In this document: piece by piece, positions 1-8,776 of the stretch
How positions within the stretch are numbered: the stretch's first letter is position 1
Layout of the letters: each line of letters starts with the position of its first letter
Source: Chloroherpeton thalassium
GTDB taxonomy: Bacteria > Bacteroidota > Ignavibacteria > Kapaibacteriales > UBA2268
Reading direction: 5' to 3'
DNA length: 48,925 nucleotides
Assembly: GCA_020722095.1 (NCBI GenBank)
Contig: DYLM01000001.1
Location: 1 to 48,925, forward strand
Position numbers and translations under genes: made by a program
The notes under the pieces: model-generated
What the model was told of the DNA's origin: nothing
Databases searched by the model: none
What the model saw: the letters and a program-made list of their open reading frames with translations, nothing else

Positions 1-362
1 AGTTTGTAAAGTTGAATGTAATCCCGAAGGGATGATAATATTATAGCTGGTAAAGTTTGTGTCCTCGTAGATGTGCCACATCTGCCAGATGTGCCACATC
101 TCAATAAGTCCAAAATATTTCAAAATTGTCATTCCCGTGCAAACGGGAATCTATTTTCCCACGAATAAATTCGTGGGCTATGATTATTTGATCCTACATT
201 TTCAAATTATCAAATTTTCAAATTATCAAATTGATTTATGGAAAACCTCTAATAAATTTACCTAATACCTAATACCCAACCCCAATTAATAGACTATTGA
301 AAAAGTTTATATTATAAATCATCTAAAACTTACTAATTTTGTGTTTTATATAAATTACAAAA
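1..362. repeat. Intergenic mosaic of short palindromes and repeat fragments
   Basis: No credible gene lies here; the only sizeable reading frame (71-265) translates the repeats. From left to right I see: the repeat agtttgtaaagtt at 1-13, which recurs at the right edge of the window; a small hairpin atccc-gaa-gggat at 21-33; two copies of the palindrome agatgtgccacatct at 69-83 and 87-101; a 48-nt match (104-151) to the inverted-repeat element near 43.9 kb, containing the hairpin attcccgt-gcaa-acgggaat (131-150); another hairpin cccacgaa/ttcgtggg (158-177); and A/T-rich repeats of the caaatttt type (about 199-230). A Bacteroidota-type -7 element, TAATTTTG, at 334-341 probably belongs to pdxH, but I could not match a -33 TTG at the usual spacing. 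Confidence 0.75.
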
Positions 363-998
363 ATGAAAATAATAGACGATAAACATCAAGATTACGGGAA
401 GTTTAAATTAGAAGAGAAAAGTTTATCAAGAAATCCATTAGAACTATGTGCTAATTGGTTTCTTTTTGCTAAAGAGCAAGATATTCCTGACTATAATGCA
501 TTTGCTTTATCAACTGTCTCGCCCGATGGAATGCCATCATCTAGAATGCTGTTAATGAAAACAATAGATGATACAGGTTTAGTATTTTATTCAAATTACG
601 AAAGCCAAAAAGCGAAAGAATTAGAATTAAATCCAAAAGCTTCAATCCTCTTCTTTTGGCAGCAATTCGAGCGTCAAATAAGAATACAAGGAACAATAGA
701 AAAGATAACTCCCGAAGAATCTTATGAGTACTTCAAAACTCGTTCAATAACAAGTCAAGCGGGTGCTTGGGCTTCTAAGCAAAGTCAGCCGCTCTCCAGT
801 AGATTCAAACTTATGAGAGAAGTTGCAGTAATTATGATGAAAAATCCAATTTCATTGCCTTTACCACCAAACTGGGGAGGCTATAGAATGATTCCAACAC
901 AATTTGAATTTTGGCAAGGCAGACCAAGCCGCTTGCACGATAGATTTCAATATAAGTTAATTGATGGTGAATGGAAAGTTTGCCGACTTTATCCATAG
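363..998 (+). CDS. pdxH: Pyridoxamine 5'-phosphate oxidase
   Basis: This 211-residue protein has the usual length and layout of PdxH, the FMN enzyme that oxidises pyridoxamine or pyridoxine 5'-phosphate to pyridoxal 5'-phosphate in the cytoplasm. Family segments visible are FALSTVSPDGMPSSRMLLMK near residues 47-66, VFYSNYESQKAKELELNP, FFWQQFERQIRIQG, the AWASKQSQPLSSR stretch and the C-terminal EFWQGRPSRLHDRFQY with the Arg and His typical of substrate binding; it ends CRLYP like other members. It is a single-gene unit with a -7-like element TAATTTTG 20 nt upstream. Its stop codon almost meets the convergent M20 gene, leaving 14 nt. The assignment is firm. Confidence 0.96.
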   Translation: MKIIDDKHQDYGKFKLEEKSLSRNPLELCANWFLFAKEQDIPDYNAFALSTVSPDGMPSSRMLLMKTIDDTGLVFYSNYESQKAKELELNPKASILFFWQQFERQIRIQGTIEKITPEESYEYFKTRSITSQAGAWASKQSQPLSSRFKLMREVAVIMMKNPISLPLPPNWGGYRMIPTQFEFWQGRPSRLHDRFQYKLIDGEWKVCRLYP

Positions 999-1015
999 TT
1001 TTGTTTTTCAAACTA
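996..1015. terminator. Weak hairpin joining two convergent stop codons
   Basis: The sequence tagttt at 996-1001 pairs with aaacta at 1010-1015. The first arm begins with the TAG stop of pdxH and the second contains the TAG stop of the convergent peptidase gene. The stem has only 6 bp and the T-run lies in the loop, so termination is possible but weakly supported. Confidence 0.3.
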
Positions 1016-2212
1016 AATTCTGTTTAAATATTTAATCCCAATTGCTGCCATAAGTGCAGTTCCTTGAATTAAAGCATTTTCGTCTGGATTTAAATTAGGA
1101 TTATGTAATGGAAAAATCGGTTTATCCTCGTTTTTAACACCCAGAAACCAAAAAGTTGAAGGAGCAATTTGTGTGTAATAAGCAAAATCTTCTGCCCACA
1201 TTTTGGGTTCAGCAATCTCAAAAGAATTTTCACCTAAAATTTGCACTGCAACATTCTGAACTAATGCGGTTGTTCCTGAATTGTTAATTAAAGGTGGATA
1301 ACCTTCTAAAATATTATTTTCAACAGAGCAATCATATTGTTTGGCAATATCAATAATATTTGAATTTATTTTTTCTTTTAATAATTCGCGTAATTCTTGA
1401 TTATATGTTCGCAATGTCCCCATCATTTTGGCAGAATCAGGAATAATATTAGTTGTATTTCCCGAATTAATTGCAGTTATTGAAATTACGGCGGGTTCTA
1501 ATGGATTTTTAAATTTTGTTAGAAGATTTTGAAAAGATTGAATAATATTTACAGATGCTAATATTGGGTCGGCTCCAAGATGTGGCTGTGCCGCATGAGT
1601 TGATTTACCATTAATTGTCAAATGAATTTCATCTGTAGAAGCCATCAAGGGACCAGATTTCGTTACAATTTTTCCTGATTGTATTTCTGGATTTATATGT
1701 TGTCCAAAAAATGCTTCTGGCTTGTATTCATCAAGAATTTTACTATCCAATAACAATTTTGCTCCACCGGGGAGCATTTCTTCGGCAGGTTGAAAAATCA
1801 ATATTATCCTTCCCTTGATTTGATTTTCATTTTCCTTTAATATTTTAGCAGCAGTTAGTAGAATTGCAGTGTGCATATCGTGTCCGCAAGCATGCATTAT
1901 GCCTTTATTTCGTGATGAAAATTCCAAATTTGTTGATTCAGCAATAGGCAATGCATCAATATCCGCCCGAAGTGCAAGTGTCCTCTCGCCTACCCCGAGA
2001 ACTCCAATTACCCCGATATTGTTATCAGCCACTTCAGGACTTGATTTTAATGCAAAGAAATTTTTTATTCCTAAATTAGTCAATTCCTTAGCAATTAATT
2101 TAGATGTTTCAATTTCATTAAATGATAGTTCAGGATTTTGATGAATTGCTCTTCTAATTGATTTGCAATATTCAGAGTTTTCTTTTGCAAGTTCTAAAAA
2201 ATTAATTTCCAT
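1013..2212 (-). CDS. M20-family metallo-amidohydrolase (hippurate/N-acyl-amino-acid hydrolase type)
   Basis: A 399-residue M20D-type zinc aminoacylase. Metal-site motifs are HACGHDMHT around residues 107-114 and QPAEE further on; the N-terminal IHQNPELSFNEIET and the ALRADIDALP strand are also typical, and the length matches the family (about 380-400). I start at the ATG at 2212 because it has AAGGAA about 9 nt upstream; a TTG 18 nt earlier is also open but looks less likely. It is the last gene of a leftward suhB-dapF-M20 unit and starts 21 nt after dapF. Lying beside a diaminopimelate gene, it could act as an N-acetyl-diaminopimelate deacetylase, but the family covers many N-acyl substrates and nothing in the sequence fixes which. 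Confidence 0.85.
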   Translation of the reverse strand: MEINFLELAKENSEYCKSIRRAIHQNPELSFNEIETSKLIAKELTNLGIKNFFALKSSPEVADNNIGVIGVLGVGERTLALRADIDALPIAESTNLEFSSRNKGIMHACGHDMHTAILLTAAKILKENENQIKGRIILIFQPAEEMLPGGAKLLLDSKILDEYKPEAFFGQHINPEIQSGKIVTKSGPLMASTDEIHLTINGKSTHAAQPHLGADPILASVNIIQSFQNLLTKFKNPLEPAVISITAINSGNTTNIIPDSAKMMGTLRTYNQELRELLKEKINSNIIDIAKQYDCSVENNILEGYPPLINNSGTTALVQNVAVQILGENSFEIAEPKMWAEDFAYYTQIAPSTFWFLGVKNEDKPIFPLHNPNLNPDENALIQGTALMAAIGIKYLNRI

Positions 2213-2233
2213 TATTAAAAATTCCTTCAATTT

Positions 2234-3076
2234 TTATTCAATATCAATTTCAAAATAGCCAATTTTGTCAGCAAGACCAGTTAGTTCAAATCCATCAATG
2301 ACATCACTATTTTTTACAATATTCACCTTTAAAGGTATTTGACTTGTTGGAATAATTGAAACACTTTCATTAATCTGCCCTCGGCTAAATAAAGTGAATG
2401 CGGTGGAAATTGATGCAGTTCCACAAGCACCAGTTTCGGCTTCCACTCCCCTTTCGTAAGTTCGTAAATATACTGAACTATGACTAATAATTTTGTATAT
2501 GCTCACATTCACTCCATTTGGAAAGGCTTGTAAGTTATTTCGAATTGGTTCGGCGAAATCAGCAAGCGGATAATATTTGTATTCAAACTTATCAGAATAA
2601 GGTATTTGCAAGTAATTAAATAAAATATGTGGCGAACCAACATCAACATAATCTGCGATTATTGATAAATTATCAAATTGGACTTCTTTATTGAAAATAC
2701 TTTCAATTGGTTTGGGAAATTCCACATATATTAATTTTTTATAAATACGTGCATTATATATTCTGCCAGCCAAAGCAATTCTTACATTTTCGTTTTCATT
2801 GATTAAGAACATATCAAGGGCAAACTGCACAACCGAACGAGCACCATTGCCACACATCATATCCGTAGTTCCATCGGGATTAAAGAATTGGACATCGATT
2901 TCATTGTTTTCCGCTGAATTTAATGCTATAAAACCTTCAGTTGCCATTGTAAATTTATCAAATTTTTGGCAAAACTTCACAGCAAATTGTGAAAGTTGCT
3001 CTGTGGTAAACCGAGCAAATCTATTATCAATAATTGTAAATAAATTTCCTGAGCCTGAATAATAATAAAATTTCAT
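2234..3076 (-). CDS. dapF: Diaminopimelate epimerase
   Basis: A 280-residue protein of DapF length. The two catalytic cysteines sit in MMCGNGARS (first half) and ETGACGTAS (second half), the usual paired thiol acid/base residues, and the N-terminal FYYSGSGNLFTIIDNR is a variant of the normal M-x-G-x-GND start. The enzyme interconverts LL- and meso-diaminopimelate for lysine and peptidoglycan. One deviation is visible: the usual GNDF motif near the start reads GNLFTIIDN. It lies between suhB (33 nt upstream) and the M20 gene (21 nt downstream), so the three are probably co-transcribed. dapB is elsewhere in this window. Confidence 0.94.
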   Translation of the reverse strand: MKFYYYSGSGNLFTIIDNRFARFTTEQLSQFAVKFCQKFDKFTMATEGFIALNSAENNEIDVQFFNPDGTTDMMCGNGARSVVQFALDMFLINENENVRIALAGRIYNARIYKKLIYVEFPKPIESIFNKEVQFDNLSIIADYVDVGSPHILFNYLQIPYSDKFEYKYYPLADFAEPIRNNLQAFPNGVNVSIYKIISHSSVYLRTYERGVEAETGACGTASISTAFTLFSRGQINESVSIIPTSQIPLKVNIVKNSDVIDGFELTGLADKIGYFEIDIE

Positions 3077-3109
3077 TTTCTTAATTCTGTTTTGTGATTA
3101 TATTTGTTA

Positions 3110-3892
3110 TTATTTTGTTAAAAAAATTGAGGCTTCTTTATGAATTAAGCCATTTGTTGCCAAAATTGTGTTTGAATGTATTGAATACTCACTTAAATCG
3201 TATTGAGAAACAACTCCGCCCGCTTCCTTAACTAACAAACAACCTGCTGCAACGTCCCAAGGATTCAATTCCATCTCCCAAAATCCGTCAAATCGTCCTG
3301 TGGCAACATAAGCCAAGTCTAATGCAGCAGAGCCAAGTCTTCTGATTGGTATTCCTTTTTGCACAACATTTACGAATAATTCTGCACTCCGATAGTTTCC
3401 CGCTCCGGGACGATAAGGAAAGCCAGTTACTAAAAATGCCTCCTCGAAAGTTGAAATTGTACTTACTGTAAGTTTTTCCCCATTTAAAAAGCTTCCTTCG
3501 CCTTCTTGAGCGTAAAAAAGTTCGTTTGTAATTGGATTGTAAATTACACCAACAAAAATTTTCCCGTTTATTTCGGCAGCAATACTAACCGAAAATATTG
3601 GGATATTGTGTGCAAAATTAACTGTTCCGTCTAATGGATCAATTACCCACTTTATTTTTCCTTCGTGCTTTTCCGAAGAAGAGCCACTTTCTTCGGCTAA
3701 AAATATTGAGTTTGGAACTTCATTCTTTATTCTATTGATAATGTAATTTTCAGATTTTATATCATATTCAGTTACTAAATTATGTATACCTTCTTTGCTT
3801 TTTATAGAAAAATTAGTCCCGAAGCCTTCTAAAAGAATTTTACCCGCATTGATAGCGGTATCTTTGGCTATATTTAATAAATCAATTTTCAT
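3110..3892 (-). CDS. suhB: Inositol monophosphatase family protein (SuhB/IMPase type)
   Basis: A 260-residue Mg-dependent sugar/inositol phosphatase. Metal-site motifs are visible: FLAEESG in the first third, WVIDPLDGTVNFAH and NPWDVAAGCLLVKEAGG near the C-terminus. In-frame GTG (3898) and ATG (3892) codons are two residues apart; I chose the ATG. Family members hydrolyse myo-inositol phosphates, and some act as CysQ-like or fructose-bisphosphatase enzymes; the motifs alone do not separate these. It is first in the leftward suhB-dapF-M20 unit. The 90-nt gap to the divergent exporter gene has TAATTTTG on both strands (3943-3950 forward, 3920-3913 reverse), suggesting back-to-back promoters. 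Confidence 0.88.
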   Translation of the reverse strand: MKIDLLNIAKDTAINAGKILLEGFGTNFSIKSKEGIHNLVTEYDIKSENYIINRIKNEVPNSIFLAEESGSSSEKHEGKIKWVIDPLDGTVNFAHNIPIFSVSIAAEINGKIFVGVIYNPITNELFYAQEGEGSFLNGEKLTVSTISTFEEAFLVTGFPYRPGAGNYRSAELFVNVVQKGIPIRRLGSAALDLAYVATGRFDGFWEMELNPWDVAAGCLLVKEAGGVVSQYDLSEYSIHSNTILATNGLIHKEASIFLTK

Positions 3893-3982
3893 ATTCACTC
3901 ACTTGTTTAATACAAAATTACAATAAAATCGTATATTATTTCTAATTTTGTTAATTTGCATTTTTTATAAAAACAATCACAA

Positions 3983-5617
3983 ATGAAAAAAATCTTATTA
4001 GTATTTTTTATCCTGAATTTTGGCATAATCTACTCTCAAATTGATTATTCTAAAATAACAGGAATTTCAAAGTTGAAATTGGATACATTGGCTTTACAAA
4101 ATGCAATGGAAGTGTCCAAACAAACTCAATCATTGTTAGAAAAAGAGATTGACCCTAACTTGTATAAAGTTGGACCAGGAGATAAATTTGAATTTTCAAT
4201 TTTCACCACTCAACCCGAAGTCTATCCAATTAAAGTTTCACCTGAAAGTAAATTGATGATCCCTACAGTAGGATTAATCAATGTAAAAGATTTAAACCTA
4301 ACAGAAGTCTATAAAATCGCAGAAGAAAAGATTAAAAAAGCATATAAAACAACTGAATATGGCTTTATGCTCTCCCAACCAAGACAATTTAAGGTTATCG
4401 TAAGTGGCTCGGTAGCAAAATCAATGAGTATTCCAGCATCTCCAACCGACAGAGCATCCGAAGTAATCGAAAGAGCGGGCGGACTTAGATTCGATGCTTC
4501 ACTTAGGAATATTTCGCTTATTCGGGGAGATAGTGTTATTCCTATCGACTTATTAAAATTCTTTCTTGCTGGTATCAAAGAAGCAAATCCATTTTTGGAA
4601 GGTGGCGACCAAATAATAATTCCTCCGAGTAGTGAACGGCAGAAAATCAGCATTTTCGGTGAAGTAGGTTATCCCGGTGAATTTGAATTTATTCCCGGTG
4701 ATTCGCTTTCCACTTTAATAAGATTTGCTCAAGGTTTTCTTGCATCTGCTCAATTAGATTCAGTTGAAATAAGTAGGTTTAAAGAAGATGAAAAAGCACT
4801 TGAAATCTTTTTTGTAGATTTATCGGAGTGGAGCAATATATTGAATACTCGTGATGATTTGCAAGGAGATTTCCCATTACAGATTGGCGATAGAGTATTA
4901 GTAAGAATTATTCCAAATTGGAATAAGGAAAACTACGTTGTTATATCTGGAGAAGTTAAGTATCCAGGGAAATATGCAATTATTGAAAATAAAGATAAGA
5001 TCTATGATTTGTTGTTGCGATGTGGTGGTTTCACCGAAGATGCTTCTGTTGCAGATATTGAATTCATTCGCCAACAAGAAACAGAAAAGAAAGATTTCGA
5101 AATGGAGCGATTATATCGAACACCCTTTTCAGAAATGTCCGAATTTGAACAAAGATATTTCCAGTCTCGTGTGCGAGAGAAGCGAGGAGCAATGGCTGTT
5201 GACTGGAATAATGCAATACAACAACCCTCAAGCGACCAAAACATTTCACTTTTCAATAAGGATTCAATTATTGTTCCAACTAAGAAAAATTATATAAATG
5301 TGCAGGGTAGAGTAAATAATCCCGGTTATGTAGTATTTGTTGAGGGCTGGACTTATCTTGATTATATCAATCAAGCAGGTGGATTTGGTTATAGAGCAGA
5401 TGATAGGGAAACTTTTATCGCTAAAAGTCGCGGGGAGATATTCTTAGCGAAGGATATGAATTATGTGATTGAACCTGGTGATGTGATTCTTGTTCCACCA
5501 GAAAAAGAAATTTCATTCTCCGAAGTTTTCAAAGATGTCATTACAACTATAGCACAATTAACTACAATTTTGGGTGTATTATTCACTATTTACAGTGCGC
5601 TTCCCAAAAAACAATAA
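3983..5617 (+). CDS. Polysaccharide export protein with SLBB domains (Wza-like)
   Basis: A 544-residue envelope protein. It has an N-terminal signal peptide (about residues 1-19, basic start, hydrophobic core, no lipobox), a poly-export domain with the KVGPGDKFEFSIF motif near residues 62-74, then several SLBB repeats (ISIFGEVGYPGEFEFIPGDSL, VVISGEVKYPGKY, INVQGRVNNPGYV) and a hydrophobic C-terminal segment around residues 515-538. This is the Wza-type subunit that carries exo- or capsular polysaccharide through the periplasm and outer membrane. The extra SLBB repeats and the C-terminal hydrophobic helix are common in Bacteroidota and Chlorobi versions. It opens an operon with the Wzz-like gene (33 nt) and an RSH gene. 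Specific polymerase genes are not in the window. Confidence 0.9.
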   Translation: MKKILLVFFILNFGIIYSQIDYSKITGISKLKLDTLALQNAMEVSKQTQSLLEKEIDPNLYKVGPGDKFEFSIFTTQPEVYPIKVSPESKLMIPTVGLINVKDLNLTEVYKIAEEKIKKAYKTTEYGFMLSQPRQFKVIVSGSVAKSMSIPASPTDRASEVIERAGGLRFDASLRNISLIRGDSVIPIDLLKFFLAGIKEANPFLEGGDQIIIPPSSERQKISIFGEVGYPGEFEFIPGDSLSTLIRFAQGFLASAQLDSVEISRFKEDEKALEIFFVDLSEWSNILNTRDDLQGDFPLQIGDRVLVRIIPNWNKENYVVISGEVKYPGKYAIIENKDKIYDLLLRCGGFTEDASVADIEFIRQQETEKKDFEMERLYRTPFSEMSEFEQRYFQSRVREKRGAMAVDWNNAIQQPSSDQNISLFNKDSIIVPTKKNYINVQGRVNNPGYVVFVEGWTYLDYINQAGGFGYRADDRETFIAKSRGEIFLAKDMNYVIEPGDVILVPPEKEISFSEVFKDVITTIAQLTTILGVLFTIYSALPKKQ

Positions 5618-5650
5618 ACAAATTAATTTAACTAAGGCAATAGGAAATCA

Positions 5651-6814
5651 ATGAAACTTAAAGAATTATCCAATGCATCATTTAAAGATTTGTCCATTAC
5701 TGTCTCTTCAAATAAGAGACAGATAAGTTTATTAATAATTGGATTGTATTTTGTGCTAATTATTTTTATGATTGTTACACCATTCAATTATGTTGCAGAT
5801 TATTCTATAATGCCACCCAAACAGCAAAGTTCTGCAATGAATTTGTCTGCGATGATGCAAAATGTTGGAATAGCTGGAATGGCGGGCATTGGTGGACTGC
5901 AACAATCTAATTTATCTTCGTTTTATTCAGAAGTTCTACGTAGCCGAAGTGTAGCAGTTTATATTATTGACTCATTGCAATTACAAAAAACTTCATTTTT
6001 CCGAAAATTACCTCGCGCAAAATTAATCGAGGAATTATCTTTGTCAATAAAACCTCTTGTTGATAAAAGTGGTGTAATCTATACTTCGGTATCATTATGG
6101 ACTGGATTTTTCCCAAGCAAGTCGCTTAAAGATTCTGCTGCATTACTATCCAAACAAATTGCTAATTACTCAATATATGCATTGGACTACATTCTTCGTC
6201 AGCGGACCAATAATGTTTCAGGTAAAACTAAAGATTTTATTTCGGGCGAAATCATAGTCTATTCCAAAAAATTAGACTCTATACAAAAGCAAATTGAAAA
6301 TTTTCAAACTCAAAACAAAGTTCTGGAGTTAGAAGAGCAAACCAAAGCAATTGTTGGACAAGCAAACGAATTAGCTGTGGAACTTGCTAAAGCTGAAGTG
6401 GAAATGAATTTAGCTAATAATTTATATTCAGACAATTCCCAAACAACAAGAATTCTCAAACAAAATTATTCAGTTTTGAAAAGTCAATTTGACAAAATTC
6501 AAACTGGCGGATTAACTGCTAATGATAAGTTTTCTATTCCTTTGAATGAAATTCCTTCATTGATTAGGCAATACACTAACTTAATAAGAGATCAAAAACT
6601 TTATGAACAAATACTTGCGTATTTAAAGACAAATTACTTCCAAGAGGCAATTCAAGAAAAGAAAGATGTGCCTCAAATTGATGTGCTTGATTGGGCTGTA
6701 AAACCCTATGAAAAGAACTTTCCATCATATTCTCTATTACTAATAGTTGGCTCTATAATTATCTTAACAATAACAATTATTTATATTTTATTTAAAGCAT
6801 TTGTAACAAAATAA
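5651..6814 (+). CDS. Wzz/BcsF-type chain-length determinant-like membrane protein
   Basis: A 387-residue inner-membrane protein with two transmembrane helices, about residues 27-47 (ISLLIIGLYFVLIIFMIVT) and 358-383 near the C-terminus. They bracket a large periplasmic domain containing a Gln/Glu/Lys-rich coiled coil (about residues 200-275). That is the polysaccharide co-polymerase (Wzz/PCP) layout, which sets polymer length and works with the Wza-like exporter encoded just upstream. There is no C-terminal tyrosine-kinase domain. A Met/Gly/Ala-rich stretch (residues 55-85) occurs right after the first helix. It is followed after only 11 nt by the RSH gene, so the three genes are almost certainly one transcript. 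Confidence 0.85.
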   Translation: MKLKELSNASFKDLSITVSSNKRQISLLIIGLYFVLIIFMIVTPFNYVADYSIMPPKQQSSAMNLSAMMQNVGIAGMAGIGGLQQSNLSSFYSEVLRSRSVAVYIIDSLQLQKTSFFRKLPRAKLIEELSLSIKPLVDKSGVIYTSVSLWTGFFPSKSLKDSAALLSKQIANYSIYALDYILRQRTNNVSGKTKDFISGEIIVYSKKLDSIQKQIENFQTQNKVLELEEQTKAIVGQANELAVELAKAEVEMNLANNLYSDNSQTTRILKQNYSVLKSQFDKIQTGGLTANDKFSIPLNEIPSLIRQYTNLIRDQKLYEQILAYLKTNYFQEAIQEKKDVPQIDVLDWAVKPYEKNFPSYSLLLIVGSIIILTITIIYILFKAFVTK

Positions 6815-6825
6815 ATTTCAGAAAT

Positions 6826-8769
6826 ATGGAAATTAAACAAGCCTCAGAATCTGCACTCATTGACGATTATGCAGAAGGATTTGGAAAAGATACAAAACAG
6901 GATTTTGATTTTTTAATAAATAAATTATTACCTCATAATCCCGATGCAGATGTTGATTTTCTAAAAAGTGTTTTTGCTTTTGCTGTGTTTCACCATAGAA
7001 ATCAGTATCGTAAATCAGGACAGAGATACTATGTGCATTTATTATGGGTTGCATTATTTCTTATTGAGAGATTTAAAATTTATGATGAGATTTATATTGC
7101 TGCTGCATTGCTTCACGATACAATTGAAGATACCCAACAAAATATCCAAAAAGTTTCTCGCGACCTAATTACTCGTAAATTTGGCAATCAAAACTTAGCT
7201 TTAGCAGTGGAAGCATTAACCAAAATTTCAAACGATAATATAAAGCAAGACGTAGGATTGAATTTCAATATAATTAATAAAATTCAAGCTAATCATAATT
7301 TCGATGACTATTTGAATAATAAAACTATTCAGAAAGGTCTGACGTACTGTAAGCTTTTTATGACATTTGTTACCGATCCGAATGTTATAGTCATCAAACT
7401 TTCAGATAGGCTTCACAATATGAAGACTTTGCAATATTTTGAGGAGGGTCGCTCCAAAGAAGAAGCACTAAAAAAGCAAAGAGCTATTGCAAGCGAAACA
7501 ATGCAGTTCTATGTTGGTTTTGCATATCGCTTGGGATACTCAGATATTGCTAATGAATTGATTCAATTATCATTTAGGTATCTTTCTGACTCAAATTTAC
7601 AAAAAGAAATACGTTCAATAATCAATCAAAATATGGACAAAATTATGAACAAAATTTCAATTTTTGAGTCAAGAATAAATAATAAACTACTTGAAACTGG
7701 TTTAGATATCATCAAGTTAAATGTCTATCACAGACCAGACTATGAAATTTATAATCTCACCAATAAACTTAAGAATTTGAATGCCATCAAAGATTTTGTA
7801 AATTGCGTTATACCCGTACCCAAACCAATTGACATTGAATTTGCAAGTTCAATAATTGCCTCGATTTTTCCTACTAAATTTTATTCACAACAAAAGATGC
7901 AGTTTTCAGAATATATTTTTGAAGTAATAAAATTAACCATCTCAAATATAGAAAATGATGATGAATTGGAAATTGTGTTTTTGAGCGACGAAGACCATAA
8001 TATACTTGAAGAACAATCAGTTAAGCGATCTAATTTACATTTAACGAACAAAATAATAAATATCACTAATGAGGATCTAAATACTTGGGGTGAATGGATG
8101 ATATACACATTATTCCATTCAGCCGAAGATGCTATTCCAATAATATGGGAATCGGTGGAGCGAAACATTTTTAAAGAAAAGATTAAATGTTATTATTTGA
8201 ATAAAGGTGAATATTCATTACCACAAAATTCAACAATTAATGACTTTATTTTAATCATAAATAAAGAATATAATACTAATTACAATGCTGCGAAGATATT
8301 CGACAAAAATGTTGATAACATTTATGTCCTACAAGGTGGAGAAATCATACAGTTATACTATAACGACACATTATCAAACAACAAAATTAATTTCCATCAA
8401 CTAATCGACTATCGCTCAATAAGTTATTTATACAAGTATTTATATGAGACTAATCAATTAAATTTTGACCAAATTAATATCGCAATAACAGAAGAGGAAG
8501 ATATTTCAACTGAAAGAATCTCAACTGGTATGCTTCGTGAAATAATTACAATTGAAGGAAACGATAGAAATGATTTAGTCAAGGATATTTATGCGGTATT
8601 TGATAGAAATTCTGTCTTAAAATACTCATTCAAAAGCAATGAAGCCGACAAGACTTTCCAAGGTGTGATTGAAGCACAATTTTCCAATCGCTATCAAAGC
8701 AATCAGAAACTACTTGATTTAATGGGAATTAGAAGTGTTAAGTCTATCAATATTGTTGATTTAAAATAA
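6826..8769 (+). CDS. RelA/SpoT homologue: intact (p)ppGpp hydrolase domain, degenerate synthetase domain, TGS and ACT
   Basis: A 647-residue protein with long-RSH architecture. Residues 45-215 are a SpoT-type HD hydrolase with all expected metal and substrate residues visible: QYRKSGQRYYVH (R62, H71), LLHDTIEDT (H97, D98, E101, D102) and KLSDRLHNMKTL (D194, N198). Residues about 285-450 occupy the synthetase position, but I find none of its motifs (no PKPNGYQSLHT-like or EIQIRT-like segment). Residues 452-512 resemble a TGS domain (YYLNKGEYSLPQNSTINDF...GGEIIQL) and about 565-647 an ACT domain. It therefore looks able to degrade but not make (p)ppGpp. Its place 11 nt after the Wzz-like gene ties it to polysaccharide export. 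It might be the cell's only long RSH or a specialised paralogue; that cannot be told from this window. Confidence 0.85.
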   Translation: MEIKQASESALIDDYAEGFGKDTKQDFDFLINKLLPHNPDADVDFLKSVFAFAVFHHRNQYRKSGQRYYVHLLWVALFLIERFKIYDEIYIAAALLHDTIEDTQQNIQKVSRDLITRKFGNQNLALAVEALTKISNDNIKQDVGLNFNIINKIQANHNFDDYLNNKTIQKGLTYCKLFMTFVTDPNVIVIKLSDRLHNMKTLQYFEEGRSKEEALKKQRAIASETMQFYVGFAYRLGYSDIANELIQLSFRYLSDSNLQKEIRSIINQNMDKIMNKISIFESRINNKLLETGLDIIKLNVYHRPDYEIYNLTNKLKNLNAIKDFVNCVIPVPKPIDIEFASSIIASIFPTKFYSQQKMQFSEYIFEVIKLTISNIENDDELEIVFLSDEDHNILEEQSVKRSNLHLTNKIINITNEDLNTWGEWMIYTLFHSAEDAIPIIWESVERNIFKEKIKCYYLNKGEYSLPQNSTINDFILIINKEYNTNYNAAKIFDKNVDNIYVLQGGEIIQLYYNDTLSNNKINFHQLIDYRSISYLYKYLYETNQLNFDQINIAITEEEDISTERISTGMLREIITIEGNDRNDLVKDIYAVFDRNSVLKYSFKSNEADKTFQGVIEAQFSNRYQSNQKLLDLMGIRSVKSINIVDLK

Positions 8770-8776
8770 ACTTTTT

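Noticed and set aside
69-101. Possible CRISPR array
   Set aside because: Only two identical palindromes with a 3-nt gap, no spacers of usual length and no cas genes in the window.
71-265. Open frame of 64 codons in the left intergenic region
   Set aside because: It translates palindromes and repeat modules, has no ribosome site and no recognisable domain.
2799-3062. Antisense reading frame over dapF
   Set aside because: It is the complement of conserved dapF motifs, with no independent ribosome site or homology signals.
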